Shown here: positions 24,377 through 31,960 of the stretch, in pieces
Numbering within the stretch: the first letter of the stretch is position 1
How the letters are laid out: each line of letters opens with the position of its first letter
DNA from: JBJEFI01 sp051873875
GTDB lineage: Bacteria > Bacillota > Bacilli > Bacillales > Bacillaceae_G
Direction of reading: 5' to 3'
Assembly (NCBI GenBank): GCA_051873875.1
Contig: JBJEFI010000086.1
Coordinates: 1-40,609 of the forward strand
Length of the DNA stretch: 40,609 nt
Notes under the pieces: generated by a model
Database searches by the model: none
Seen by the model: the letters and a program-made list of their open reading frames with translations, nothing else
What the model was told of the DNA's origin: nothing
Program-made: the position numbers and the translations under genes

Positions 24377-25087
24377 ATTTTTCTTCTTATCCTTTTCGTA
24401 ACGAATCATTTCGTGAAACATTTTCATTAAGGCTCGTTTTTCAATTCTCGATACATAACTTCTTGAGATGCCAAGCTTACGAGCAATTTCTCGTTGTGTT
24501 TTTTCTTCCTCTTCTCCAAGGCCAAATCGAGCAATAATCACTTCTTTTTCTCGATCATCAAGAATATTTACATATATTTTTATTCGCTCTAATTCCATAT
24601 TTAATTGAATGGAATCTGCTACATCTTCTGTATCTGTTTTTAAAATATCAATCAAAGAAATTTCATTCCCCTCTTTATCTTGACCAATTGGATCATGAAG
24701 GGATACGTCTTTTTTTGTTTTCTTTAACGCACGAAGGTGCATTAAAATTTCATTTTCAATACAACGAGCTGCATAGGTTGCTAATTTTGTTCCTTTTCCT
24801 GTTGAGTAGCTTTCAATTGCTTTAATTAAGCCAATGGTTCCAATCGAAATTAAATCCTCTAAGTCTTCTCCTGTGTTTTCAAATTTTTTAACAATATGAG
24901 CAACAAGTCGAAGGTTATGTTCAATTAATAAATTACGGGCAGTCATACTTCCTTCTGCCATCTCTTTTAAGTATTGTTCTTCCAAATTTGGCGGTAGTGG
25001 CTGAGGGAAAGCGTTGTTCTTAATATAAGAAACAAACAACCACAATTCACGTAAAAGAAGTCCAAGTGATGTGAACAAACCAGGCAA
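24371..25087 (-). CDS. sigK: RNA polymerase sporulation sigma factor, pro-sigma-K
   Basis: A 238-residue sigma-70 family protein controlling late mother-cell genes of sporulation. Region 2 contains ARNLLIEHNLRLVAHIVKKFENTGEDLEDLISIGTIGLIKAIESY and KGTKLATYAARCIENEILMHLR; region 4 contains EKTQREIARKLGISRSYVSRIEKRALMKMF. The first 20 residues form the hydrophobic pro-sequence, and the VS/YIKNNAF junction fits the site cut by SpoIVFB. The gene is continuous, unlike B. subtilis, where the skin element splits it. The start is TTG 25087, seven bases after GGAGG. Confidence 0.96.
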   Translation of the reverse strand: MPGLFTSLGLLLRELWLFVSYIKNNAFPQPLPPNLEEQYLKEMAEGSMTARNLLIEHNLRLVAHIVKKFENTGEDLEDLISIGTIGLIKAIESYSTGKGTKLATYAARCIENEILMHLRALKKTKKDVSLHDPIGQDKEGNEISLIDILKTDTEDVADSIQLNMELERIKIYVNILDDREKEVIIARFGLGEEEEKTQREIARKLGISRSYVSRIEKRALMKMFHEMIRYEKDKKKNK

Positions 25088-25116
25088 ATCCCCACCTCCA
25101 AAAAGTAATTTACTAC

Positions 25117-25145
25117 TATGTGTATGTTGAAGAAGGAGAAAGTGT
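25117..25145 (-). promoter_or_regulatory. Candidate sporulation promoter of sigK
   Basis: CATACACATA on the minus strand (25126-25117) resembles the -10 element of sigma-E and sigma-K promoters, and an AC about 17 bases upstream could be the -35 of sigma-K. The distance to the TTG start fits. The last -10 positions do not fit either consensus perfectly. Confidence 0.45.
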
Positions 25146-25235
25146 GCTTATATCATCCTAAAGGATGAGGAAAAGAATAAAAATTCCATATAAAGTATTA
25201 TTTAAGGAAAGCGGATACAACGATATAATACGTGT

Positions 25236-25318
25236 AGGGGAGTTAGGTGTTATAGTTGTATCACTTATATGGGGATTTGTTTATAGAAAAAAGACTGGCG
25301 AGCACCGGTCTTTTTTTT
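25236..25318 (+). ncRNA. Candidate small RNA between sigK and psd
   Basis: A TATAAT at 25224-25229 (with only a weak -35, TTTAAG, 17 bases upstream) is followed about 60 bases later by a strong terminator: AAAAAAGACTGG, loop CGAGCA, CCGGTC and eight T (25287-25318). No gene ends before this terminator on the plus strand, so a transcript of about 80 bases is possible. The frames through the region cross the terminator and look non-coding. Sequence evidence for the terminator is strong and for the promoter weak. Confidence 0.35.
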
Positions 25319-25414
25319 ATGTCCAAAAGGGAGAAGACAGAAAAGAAAGCTGTAAAATTGAATGGCTTGTTAAATATAGTAGATGATATAGATAATCCTT
25401 TTTCTAATAAACAC

Positions 25415-25443
25415 TTTACCTTAAAGTATTTTTTCTTTACAAT
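25415..25443 (+). promoter_or_regulatory. Sigma-A promoter of psd
   Basis: TTTACC (25415-25420) and TACAAT (25438-25443) are 17 bases apart, four and five of six matches. Confidence 0.6.
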
Positions 25444-25495
25444 AGAAAACAACTGTGCTTAAGAGGTTATAGGAATAATGAAGGAGGTGTTTACA

Positions 25496-26275
25496 ATGAT
25501 GAAAGCATTGTATCGAGCATTAATTGAACTATCGAATAATCGATATATATCGGCAGGATTACGTCGTTTTTCCCGCTCTCGTTTTAGTAAAGTATTAATT
25601 CCTTCATACATACGTATCTTTCATATTCGTACAGATGAAATAAAGAAGGATTTATCTGAATTTGAATCCCTTCATGATTTATTTACGAGACAAATAAAAG
25701 AAGATGCAAGGATGATTTGCAACGAAGAAAATGTCGTTGTTAGTCCAGTAGATAGTGTATTGGAGAGTTTTGGAGATATAACAGAAGAAAGTACGTTTAT
25801 TGTGAAAGGACAAGGCTACTCCATTTTAGATATGCTAGAGAAAAAATCTCGTGCAGAGCGTTATATTGGTGGCAAGTATATGGTATTATATTTAAGCCCT
25901 AGTCATTATCATCGTATTCATAGTCCAATGGATGGAATGGTAACAGAACGATTTACATTAGGAAGAAAATCATATCCAGTTAACCAAATGGGATTAACAT
26001 ATGGCAAAGAGCCTTTATCCAAAAATTATCGTGCTGTAACGGAAGTAACATCGAATGATAAGCACGTAGCAATTGTAAAAGTTGGTGCAATGTGGGTAAA
26101 TAGTATTGAATTACTTCATGAACGTGAACAAGTACATCGTGGCGAAGAAATTGCTTATTTTTCATTTGGATCAACAATTGTATTATTATTTGAAAAGGAT
26201 ACGTTTGCCTTTGATCCAGCACTTACTTGTAAGCAAGATGTAGTAGTAGGAATGAAGTTAGGTACATTTATTTAA
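25496..26275 (+). CDS. psd: Phosphatidylserine decarboxylase proenzyme
   Basis: A 259-residue membrane-associated enzyme that makes phosphatidylethanolamine from phosphatidylserine. It is cleaved by itself at a conserved Gly-Ser in the FGST motif (AYFSFGSTIVLLFEKD) to give the pyruvoyl cofactor. VSPVDSVLESFG, YLSPSHYHRIHSPMDG and GRKSYPVN carry the other conserved His and Asp residues. ATG 25496 lies eight bases after AGGAGG; the ATG at 25478 is upstream of that site and unlikely. No phosphatidylserine synthase gene is adjacent; psd stands alone between sigK and sda. Confidence 0.94.
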   Translation: MMKALYRALIELSNNRYISAGLRRFSRSRFSKVLIPSYIRIFHIRTDEIKKDLSEFESLHDLFTRQIKEDARMICNEENVVVSPVDSVLESFGDITEESTFIVKGQGYSILDMLEKKSRAERYIGGKYMVLYLSPSHYHRIHSPMDGMVTERFTLGRKSYPVNQMGLTYGKEPLSKNYRAVTEVTSNDKHVAIVKVGAMWVNSIELLHEREQVHRGEEIAYFSFGSTIVLLFEKDTFAFDPALTCKQDVVVGMKLGTFI

Positions 26276-26315
26276 ATAAACAAAGAGGGTGACTAAAAGC
26301 AAGTGATTTGTTTTT

Positions 26316-26356
26316 AAGCACCCTATTCATCATGTAGGAGAAAATAGGGTGCTTTT
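26316..26356 (+). terminator. Terminator of psd
   Basis: AAGCACCCTATT (26316-26327) and AATAGGGTGCTT (26343-26354) form a 12-bp stem around 15 bases, but only two more T follow. Confidence 0.75.
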
Positions 26357-26432
26357 GCTCGATATAGAAAGTAATGTATTTAATGAATTCTTAGCGAAAG
26401 ATAAATGAAAATCCCACTGATGGGAGAAATAT

Positions 26433-26567
26433 TTATTTCTCCACAAAATGTTGTAAAGAGCGTCGTTTTAATTCGTTTTCCATTAAAGAGATGAATTCAC
26501 GACTTAAATTCAATTGAATGGCTTTAAAATAAGAATTAATTAGCAACTCATCTGTCAGTAAATACAT
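26433..26567 (-). CDS. sda: Sporulation checkpoint inhibitor Sda
   Basis: A 44-residue peptide beginning MYLLTDELLINSYFKAIQLN and ending LKRRSLQHFVEK. It aligns with B. subtilis Sda (LSDELLIESYFKA, ENEIKRRSL) over nearly its full length. Sda is a helical hairpin that blocks the sporulation kinases KinA and KinB when replication is disturbed. AAAGGTGG lies eight bases before ATG 26567. The location next to yqeG is also that of B. subtilis sda. A DnaA-box cluster lies upstream, which fits its known control by the initiator DnaA. Confidence 0.93.
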   Translation of the reverse strand: MYLLTDELLINSYFKAIQLNLSREFISLMENELKRRSLQHFVEK

Positions 26568-26591
26568 TGTCCATCCCACCTTTATCCGATT

Positions 26592-26610
26592 TGTTAAATC
26601 TAATTTAACA
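26592..26610. promoter_or_regulatory. Inverted repeat upstream of sda
   Basis: TGTTAAAT, CTA, ATTTAACA: perfect eight-base arms, 25 bases upstream of the sda start codon. It could be an operator or part of the core promoter. No known factor is assigned. Confidence 0.4.
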
Positions 26611-26639
26611 GAAAAAAAACGGGAATGCTAGTAAGAGAA

Positions 26640-26739
26640 ATATCCACATTTTTGGCGGAATAATGCCTGTGAAAAGTGTGGATAATGCAGAAATGCGGTG
26701 GTTAAATTAGGGTGGTTTGTGTGGATAACGTTATCCACA
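26640..26739. promoter_or_regulatory. DnaA-box cluster between sda and yqeG
   Basis: Three perfect DnaA boxes (TTATCCACA or its complement) lie at 26677-26685, 26720-26728 and 26731-26739, and a one-mismatch box ATATCCACA at 26640-26648. The last two face each other two bases apart. B. subtilis has a DnaA-binding cluster at the same site that activates sda. The boxes are seen; the control is known for the relative and inferred here. Confidence 0.88.
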
Positions 26740-26760
26740 TGAGCGCAAAAATGTTGAGAG

Positions 26761-26790
26761 TTGTCGGAAAGTTTTTGGTATTTGTCTAAT
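26761..26790 (+). promoter_or_regulatory. Probable promoter of the yqeG operon
   Basis: TTGTCG (26761-26766) and TCTAAT (26785-26790) with 18 bases between, directly beyond the DnaA boxes, so DnaA may affect this operon too. Confidence 0.45.
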
Positions 26791-26813
26791 ATTGTTGAAA
26801 CGAGGGAATAGGT

Positions 26814-27329
26814 ATGTTGAAGCTTTTTTTGCCAAATCATCATGTACAAAATGTATATGAAATAACACCGGGGATGCTGAAGGAGCATGAAATAAAAGGG
26901 ATTATTACGGATTTAGATAATACACTTATTGAGTGGGATCGTCCAAATGCAACACCAGAGCTTGAAAATTGGTTTTTACAAATGAAAGAAGCTGGGATAA
27001 AGGTAACGGTTGTTTCTAATAACAATGAGCAACGTGTTCGTGATTTTTGTGAACCATTAGGAATTCCTTTCATTCACCGTGCAAAAAAACCAATGACACG
27101 TGCCTTTAAACGTGCTGTTGCGTTAATGAACGTGAAAAAACAAGAGTGTGTCATGGTAGGTGACCAGCTAATGACAGATGTATTAGGTGGAAATCGAATG
27201 GGATTACGAACAATCTTAGTAGTTCCTGTTGCCCAAACAGATGGCTTTTTTACAAAATTTAATCGAAAAATGGAAAAAAGTATCTTACGTATATTACGAA
27301 AAAAAGGATTATTACATTGGGAGGAATAA
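26814..27329 (+). CDS. yqeG: HAD-family phosphatase YqeG
   Basis: A 171-residue HAD superfamily (IIIA) phosphatase. Motif I is ITDLDNTLIEWD (residues 30-41), motif II VTVVSNN, and the motif III/IV region is KKPMTRAFKRA and MVGDQLMTDVLGGNRMG. Its physiological substrate is not known. It is the first gene of the conserved cluster yqeG-yqeH-aroE-yqeI-nadD-yqeK-rsfS-yqeM. ATG 26814 follows GAGGGAATAGG. Its end contains the ribosome site of yqeH. Confidence 0.93.
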   Translation: MLKLFLPNHHVQNVYEITPGMLKEHEIKGIITDLDNTLIEWDRPNATPELENWFLQMKEAGIKVTVVSNNNEQRVRDFCEPLGIPFIHRAKKPMTRAFKRAVALMNVKKQECVMVGDQLMTDVLGGNRMGLRTILVVPVAQTDGFFTKFNRKMEKSILRILRKKGLLHWEE

Positions 27330-27331
27330 AA

Positions 27332-28441
27332 TTGGAAGAGAACCAAGTGAAATGTATAGGTTGTGGTGTAACCATCCAAACAGAAGATAAAGCAGGTTTA
27401 GGATACGCCCCTCCTTCTTCATTAGAGAAAGAAACAGTTGTATGCCAACGTTGTTTCCGTTTAAAAAACTACAATGAAATTCAAGATGTAGCCTTAACAG
27501 ATGCAGATTTTTTACGAATTTTAAATGGAATTGGCGAAAGCAATGCACTTATTGTGAAAATAGTTGATATTTTCGACTTCACAGGTAGCTGGTTACCAGG
27601 AATACAACGATTTGTTGGCAACAATGATGTGATGTTAATCGGGAATAAAATTGATTTAATTCCAAAATCAGTTAAGCATTTTAAATTAATTAACTGGATG
27701 AAAGGACAAGCTCGTGATAATGGCTTAAAAGTGTCTGAAGTTCATTTAATTAGTGCAGCAAAAGGACATGGTATTGAAGAAGTTGCGGAAGCAATCGAAC
27801 GTATGCGTAATGGACGTGACGTTTATATTGTAGGTTGTACAAATGTTGGGAAGTCTACATTTATCAATCGAATGATTAAGCGATTTAGTGATGTAACAGA
27901 AAATGTAATTACAACGTCCCATTTTCCGGGAACAACCCTTGATTTAATTGATATTCCATTAGATGAAACATCTTCTATGTATGATACACCTGGTATCATT
28001 AATCATCACCAAATGGCACATTATGTTGGGAAACAAAGCCTAAAAGTTATCACACCAACAAAAGAAATTAAGCCAATGGTATTTCAATTAAATGAAGGAC
28101 AAACATTATTCTTTGGTGGATTAGCAAGGCTAGATTATGTAAGCGGAGGACGTCGTTCTCTTACTTGTCACTTCTCAAATAATTTAAAAATTCATCGTAC
28201 AAAATTAGAAAAAGCAGATGCTTTGTATGAAAATCATGCAGGGGAATTATTAAATCCACCAACAAAAGAAGAATTAGAGAATTTACCAGAGTTAGTCAAA
28301 CATGAGTTTATGATTCGTGAACGAAAAACAGATATCGTTTTTTCAGGATTAGGTTGGGTAACAGTAAATGAACCGGGTGCAAAAGTGGTTGCCTATGCAC
28401 CAAAAGGTGTTGGCGTCTTGTTACGCCGTTCATTAATTTAA
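27332..28441 (+). CDS. yqeH: Ribosome biogenesis GTPase YqeH
   Basis: A 369-residue circularly permuted GTPase needed for assembly of the 30S subunit. An N-terminal zinc finger (CIGCGV at 8-13 and CQRCF at about 38-42) precedes the G domain, in which G4 (LIGNKIDL) comes before G1 (GCTNVGKST) and G3 (YDTPGI), the hallmark of the permuted family. The start is probably TTG 27332, eight bases after GGGAGG and two bases beyond the yqeG stop; the in-frame TTG 27317 overlaps the ribosome site. Confidence 0.95.
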   Translation: MEENQVKCIGCGVTIQTEDKAGLGYAPPSSLEKETVVCQRCFRLKNYNEIQDVALTDADFLRILNGIGESNALIVKIVDIFDFTGSWLPGIQRFVGNNDVMLIGNKIDLIPKSVKHFKLINWMKGQARDNGLKVSEVHLISAAKGHGIEEVAEAIERMRNGRDVYIVGCTNVGKSTFINRMIKRFSDVTENVITTSHFPGTTLDLIDIPLDETSSMYDTPGIINHHQMAHYVGKQSLKVITPTKEIKPMVFQLNEGQTLFFGGLARLDYVSGGRRSLTCHFSNNLKIHRTKLEKADALYENHAGELLNPPTKEELENLPELVKHEFMIRERKTDIVFSGLGWVTVNEPGAKVVAYAPKGVGVLLRRSLI

Positions 28442-28458
28442 CAAAGGGGAAATGGGAA

Positions 28459-29280
28459 ATGGGAGAAATTTACGGTGTAATTGGTAATCCGATTGGTCAT
28501 TCCATGTCACCAGCGATGCATAATAGCGCATTTCAAGCTCTAAAGATGGACGGATATTATCAAGCTTTTCACGTGAAAGAAGAAAATCTAGGGGCTACAA
28601 TGGAAGCGATGAAGCTATTACAAATAAAAGGCTTCAACGTAACGACACCTCATAAAGTAGCTGTTATGGCCTATTTGGATACGATTGATGAGGTAGCCGA
28701 AAAAATTGGAGCAGTTAATACAGTTGTTCATGAAAATGGGAAATTAATTGGGTATAATACAGATGGTTATGGTTATATTCGTTCTTTAGAAGAAGAGATG
28801 GGTATAACTGTAAAAGGGAAGAATGTGCTTCTTATCGGTGCAGGTGGTGCCTGTCGTGCCCTTTACTATTCTTTTTTAGAAAAAGGTGTTTGTCAAATTG
28901 ATATTGCCAATCGTACATTATCAAAAGCACGTGAAATAGTAGGGAAAGAGAGTCGCTCTTCTGTTTATCAAATCGACGCTATTTCAGACTTTTGTATGTA
29001 TGATATTATTATTAATACGACAATAGTAGGCATGTATCCGCATATAGACAATACGCCTATTTCCATTTCACGTGTTAAAGAAGGAGCAATTGTATCGGAT
29101 ATTATTTATAACCCATTAAAAACACGTTTTTTAAAGGAAGCAGAAACAGTAGGGGCCCGAATCCATAATGGACTTGGTATGTTTGTTTATCAGGGGGCAC
29201 TTGCATTTGAAAAATGGACAGGTATATTTCCACCTGTTGAAGTAATGAAAAAAATTGTGACGGACAAGTTAGGAGAATAA
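28459..29280 (+). CDS. aroE: Shikimate dehydrogenase
   Basis: A 273-residue NADP-dependent enzyme converting 3-dehydroshikimate to shikimate in aromatic amino acid synthesis. The substrate domain has VIGNPIGHSMSPAMHN and GFNVTTPHKVAV (catalytic Lys and nearby Asp in AVNTVV...NTDGYG), and the Rossmann domain has LLIGAGGACRALYYSF. The C-terminal GLGMFVYQGALAFEKWTG is typical. AAAGGGG lies before ATG 28459. It is the third gene of the operon; products of trhP1/P2 use prephenate from the same pathway. Confidence 0.96.
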   Translation: MGEIYGVIGNPIGHSMSPAMHNSAFQALKMDGYYQAFHVKEENLGATMEAMKLLQIKGFNVTTPHKVAVMAYLDTIDEVAEKIGAVNTVVHENGKLIGYNTDGYGYIRSLEEEMGITVKGKNVLLIGAGGACRALYYSFLEKGVCQIDIANRTLSKAREIVGKESRSSVYQIDAISDFCMYDIIINTTIVGMYPHIDNTPISISRVKEGAIVSDIIYNPLKTRFLKEAETVGARIHNGLGMFVYQGALAFEKWTGIFPPVEVMKKIVTDKLGE

Positions 29281-29283
29281 TAA

Positions 29284-29577
29284 ATGTTAACAGGTAAACA
29301 AAAACGTTTTTTACGTGCGAAGGCACATCATTTATCACCAATTTTTCAAGTAGGAAAAGGTGGCGTAAATGAAAATATGATTAAGCAAATTGACGAGGTA
29401 CTTGAATTACGTGAGTTAATCAAAGTAAGTATCCTACAAAATTGCGAAGAAGACCGCCGTGTTGTAGCAGCAGAGTTAAGCGAAGGTGCGGACGCTGAGT
29501 TAGTTCAAATAATTGGAAATACAATTGTGTTATATAAAGAATCTCGTGAACATAAAGAAATTAAATTACCTAAGTAA
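29284..29577 (+). CDS. yqeI: CRM-domain RNA-binding protein YqeI (YhbY family)
   Basis: A 97-residue protein with a single CRM domain: LTGKQKRFLRAKAHHLSPIFQVGKGGVNENMI, holding the GxxG RNA-binding loop. Relatives bind the 50S precursor. It starts three bases after the aroE stop and is followed by nadD after 12 bases. Confidence 0.95.
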   Translation: MLTGKQKRFLRAKAHHLSPIFQVGKGGVNENMIKQIDEVLELRELIKVSILQNCEEDRRVVAAELSEGADAELVQIIGNTIVLYKESREHKEIKLPK

Positions 29578-29589
29578 GGAAGTGTTCCC

Positions 29590-30162
29590 TTGCGTAAAAT
29601 TGGATTAATGGGTGGTACATTTAATCCACCACATATTGGTCATTGTATTGTTGCAAAGGAAGTACAAGAAGCTTGTGGTCTAGATGAAATTTGGTTCGTT
29701 GTAAGTGGTGTTCCTCCTCATAAAGAAAGCACAGAGATTGCAAGTAATATCGATCGAAAGAAGATGGTAGAAGCTGCAATTGAGGGGGAACCTTCTTTTT
29801 CTATATGTACAATTGAGTTAGAACGAGAAGGGATAACGTATACGTACGATACGATGAAGGAACTTGTAAAGCGCTATCCAGATGATGCGTTTTATTTTAT
29901 CATTGGTGGGGATATGGTAGAATATTTGCCAAAGTGGTATCGAATTGATGAGCTAATAAAGCTAGTAACATTTATTGGTGTGGGACGACCTGGGTATGAA
30001 CGTATATCCCCATATCCAGTCCAAATGGTAGATGTGTTACAAATTGATATTTCTTCTTCCTTAATTCGTGAACGGATTAAAGAGGGAAGAAATATTAAAT
30101 ATTTTGTGCCAGATGGTGTATATACATATATAAGGGAGAAGGCATTGTATGAATCGAAATGA
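29590..30162 (+). CDS. nadD: Nicotinate-nucleotide adenylyltransferase
   Basis: A 190-residue enzyme joining nicotinate mononucleotide and ATP to deamido-NAD. The nucleotidyltransferase motif GGTFNPPHIGH is at residues 8-18 and ISSSLIRERIKEGRNIKYFVPD (SxxxR type) near the end. The start is TTG 29590, seven bases after AAGGAAG. The last 14 bases overlap yqeK, which suggests coupled translation. Confidence 0.96.
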   Translation: MRKIGLMGGTFNPPHIGHCIVAKEVQEACGLDEIWFVVSGVPPHKESTEIASNIDRKKMVEAAIEGEPSFSICTIELEREGITYTYDTMKELVKRYPDDAFYFIIGGDMVEYLPKWYRIDELIKLVTFIGVGRPGYERISPYPVQMVDVLQIDISSSLIRERIKEGRNIKYFVPDGVYTYIREKALYESK

Positions 30163-30712
30163 AGCGTTGGCACTAGTAGAGAGCAATGTAAATAAAAAAC
30201 GATATATTCACACACTTGGAGTTGTACAAACAGCGATTGCGTTAGCAGAGCGTTTTGGTGTTGATGTAAAAAAAGCAGAATTAGCAGCTATTTTTCATGA
30301 CTATGCAAAATGTATGCCTATTGATGAGATGAAAGTGATCATTGAAAAAGAAGAAGGGTTATTACCAAATGTATTAGCGTATAATAAAGAGCTTTGGCAT
30401 GCGGTGGCGGGAGCTATTTTAGTACGTGATAAGATTGGGATAGATGACAAAGATATTTTTCAAGCGATTTTGTATCACACAACAGGGCATCCTAATATGA
30501 CAACATTAGATAAAGTAATTTGGGTGGCAGATTATATTGAACCAAATCGTTCTTTCCCTGGTGTGGAAACAGCGCGAGCATTAGCGGAAAAAAGCTTGGA
30601 TGATGTATTGGTATTTGGATTAAAAAATACAATTATGTTTTTAATGGAGAAGAATCAAACGATTTATCCACTCACATTTGAAACATATAATAAATTTATA
30701 AAAGAAGTGTAG
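30149..30712 (+). CDS. yqeK: HD-domain Ap4A hydrolase YqeK
   Basis: A 187-residue HD-superfamily protein. The metal ligands are in YIHTLGVVQTA, AAIFHDYAKCM and LYHTTGHPNMTTLDKVIWVADYIEPNR. The family hydrolyses diadenosine tetraphosphate symmetrically to ADP. GGGAGAAGG precedes ATG 30149 inside nadD. rsfS follows six bases after the stop. Confidence 0.94.
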   Translation: MNRNEALALVESNVNKKRYIHTLGVVQTAIALAERFGVDVKKAELAAIFHDYAKCMPIDEMKVIIEKEEGLLPNVLAYNKELWHAVAGAILVRDKIGIDDKDIFQAILYHTTGHPNMTTLDKVIWVADYIEPNRSFPGVETARALAEKSLDDVLVFGLKNTIMFLMEKNQTIYPLTFETYNKFIKEV

Positions 30713-30718
30713 GTGTAA

Positions 30719-31078
30719 ATGAGAATGTCAGAAGAGAAATTATTAAAGATTGTAGCGACAGCAGCTGATGATAAACGAGCAGAAAACATTATTATTATGG
30801 ATATGAGAGGTGTTTCTCCGATTTCCGATTATTTTCTTATTTGTCATGGTAATTCTGATAAGCAAGTACAAGCAATTGCGAAGGAAATTCGCGATATGGC
30901 AAATGAAGAAGGATATTCGGTTCGTCGTTTAGAAGGATATGATGCAGCGCGTTGGATTTTAATTGATATGGGCGATGTAGTTGCTCATGTATTCTATAAA
31001 GATGAGCGTGTGTATTATAACTTAGAAAAGCTGTGGGGAGATGCACCACAAATTTCTGTAGATGAAGTGTTAGTATAA
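30719..31078 (+). CDS. rsfS: Ribosomal silencing factor RsfS
   Basis: A 119-residue protein of the Iojap/RsfS family, which binds L14 and blocks subunit joining when nutrients run low. DISDYFLICHG-type sequence (PISDYFLICHGNSDKQVQAIA) and the closing ARWILIDMGDVVAHVFYKDERVYYNLEKLW are characteristic. ATG 30719 or ATG 30725 could start it. Its stop shares one base with the yqeM start. Confidence 0.95.
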   Translation: MRMSEEKLLKIVATAADDKRAENIIIMDMRGVSPISDYFLICHGNSDKQVQAIAKEIRDMANEEGYSVRRLEGYDAARWILIDMGDVVAHVFYKDERVYYNLEKLWGDAPQISVDEVLV

Positions 31079-31818
31079 TGAGTTATGGACAAATGGCCTA
31101 TGTATACGACACATTAATGAGTGACGTCCCATACGAAAAATGGCTTCAATATGTAAATGAGAAGAAAGCAACTTATCAAGTAGATGGGAAGAAACTACTT
31201 GATTTAGCTTGTGGAACAGGTACGTTTACAGCTCATGTCATTGAGGAAGGGTATGATGTAACAGGCGTTGACTTATCAGAAGATATGCTTGCCGTTGCAG
31301 GAATGAAAATAGGTGAGATAGGCAAAAACATTCCCCTATATGCCCAAGATATGACTGAATTAGATGTGCTAGATACATTTGATATCGTAACAATCTTTTG
31401 TGATTCTTTGTGCTATTTAAAGAACGAAGAGGCAGTGAAAGCAACATTCTTGCGTGTTTATGAACATTTAACAGAAGGCGGCTTGTTTCTATTCGATGTT
31501 CATTCTCTTTATAAAATGAATACGATTTTTAGCGATGCAACCTTTACAGTAAATGAAGAAGATGTAGCGTTAATTTGGTATACATTTGCAGGAGAAGAGG
31601 AAAATAGTGTTGAGCATGAATTAACGTTCTTTGTCTTAAATGAAGATGAGGAAACGTATAGCCGATTTGAAGAATGTCATTATCAGCGTACATATTCACC
31701 AGAAATGATCAAAAATTGGTTAACAGAAGCAGGTTTTACTGTGAAAGAAGTAACGGGTGACTTTGATCAATCAATCAATGAAACGACAGAACGTGTCTTT
31801 TTTGTTGCTCAAAAATAA
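31078..31818 (+). CDS. yqeM: Class I SAM-dependent methyltransferase YqeM
   Basis: A 246-residue methyltransferase with motif I LLDLACGTGTFTAHV near residues 40-54 and VDLSEDMLAVA next. The opening YGQMAYVYDTLMSDVPYEKWLQYV is the YqeM hallmark. The substrate is not known. It overlaps rsfS by one base (TAATG) and is the last gene of the operon. Confidence 0.92.
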   Translation: MSYGQMAYVYDTLMSDVPYEKWLQYVNEKKATYQVDGKKLLDLACGTGTFTAHVIEEGYDVTGVDLSEDMLAVAGMKIGEIGKNIPLYAQDMTELDVLDTFDIVTIFCDSLCYLKNEEAVKATFLRVYEHLTEGGLFLFDVHSLYKMNTIFSDATFTVNEEDVALIWYTFAGEEENSVEHELTFFVLNEDEETYSRFEECHYQRTYSPEMIKNWLTEAGFTVKEVTGDFDQSINETTERVFFVAQK

Positions 31819-31860
31819 ACCATCTGTTTGGAAAATATGTAATTTATAGTGGAATAATGA

Positions 31861-31890
31861 AAAAAGCGGACAAGTGAGATGTCCGCTTTT
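31861..31890 (+). terminator. Terminator of the yqeG-yqeM operon
   Basis: AAAAGCGGACA and TGTCCGCTTTT pair perfectly around AGTGAGA. It may also stop the convergent comER, whose stop lies 70 bases away. Confidence 0.88.
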
Positions 31891-31960
31891 GTATATTCTT
31901 TTTTTGAACAATTTTTGTCTTTTTATTATTTGTGAAGGAGAAGGATTTATTTTTGCGAAA

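Noticed and set aside
25165..25462. Two overlapping plus-strand frames of 68-73 codons between sigK and psd
   Set aside because: Both run through a strong terminator hairpin at 25287-25318, and neither has a convincing ribosome site or protein-like composition.
26281..26356. Alternative pairing of AGGGTG (26286-26291) with CACCCT (26319-26324) as an antiterminator for the psd terminator
   Set aside because: Only six base pairs compete with a 12-bp stem, and no gene on the plus strand follows closely. An attenuation role is unlikely.
26395..26430. Possible further copy of the dispersed repeat (ATAAATGAAAATCCCACTG)
   Set aside because: Similarity to R5 is about two thirds over fewer than 30 bases, without the inner hairpin or the far end; chance cannot be excluded.
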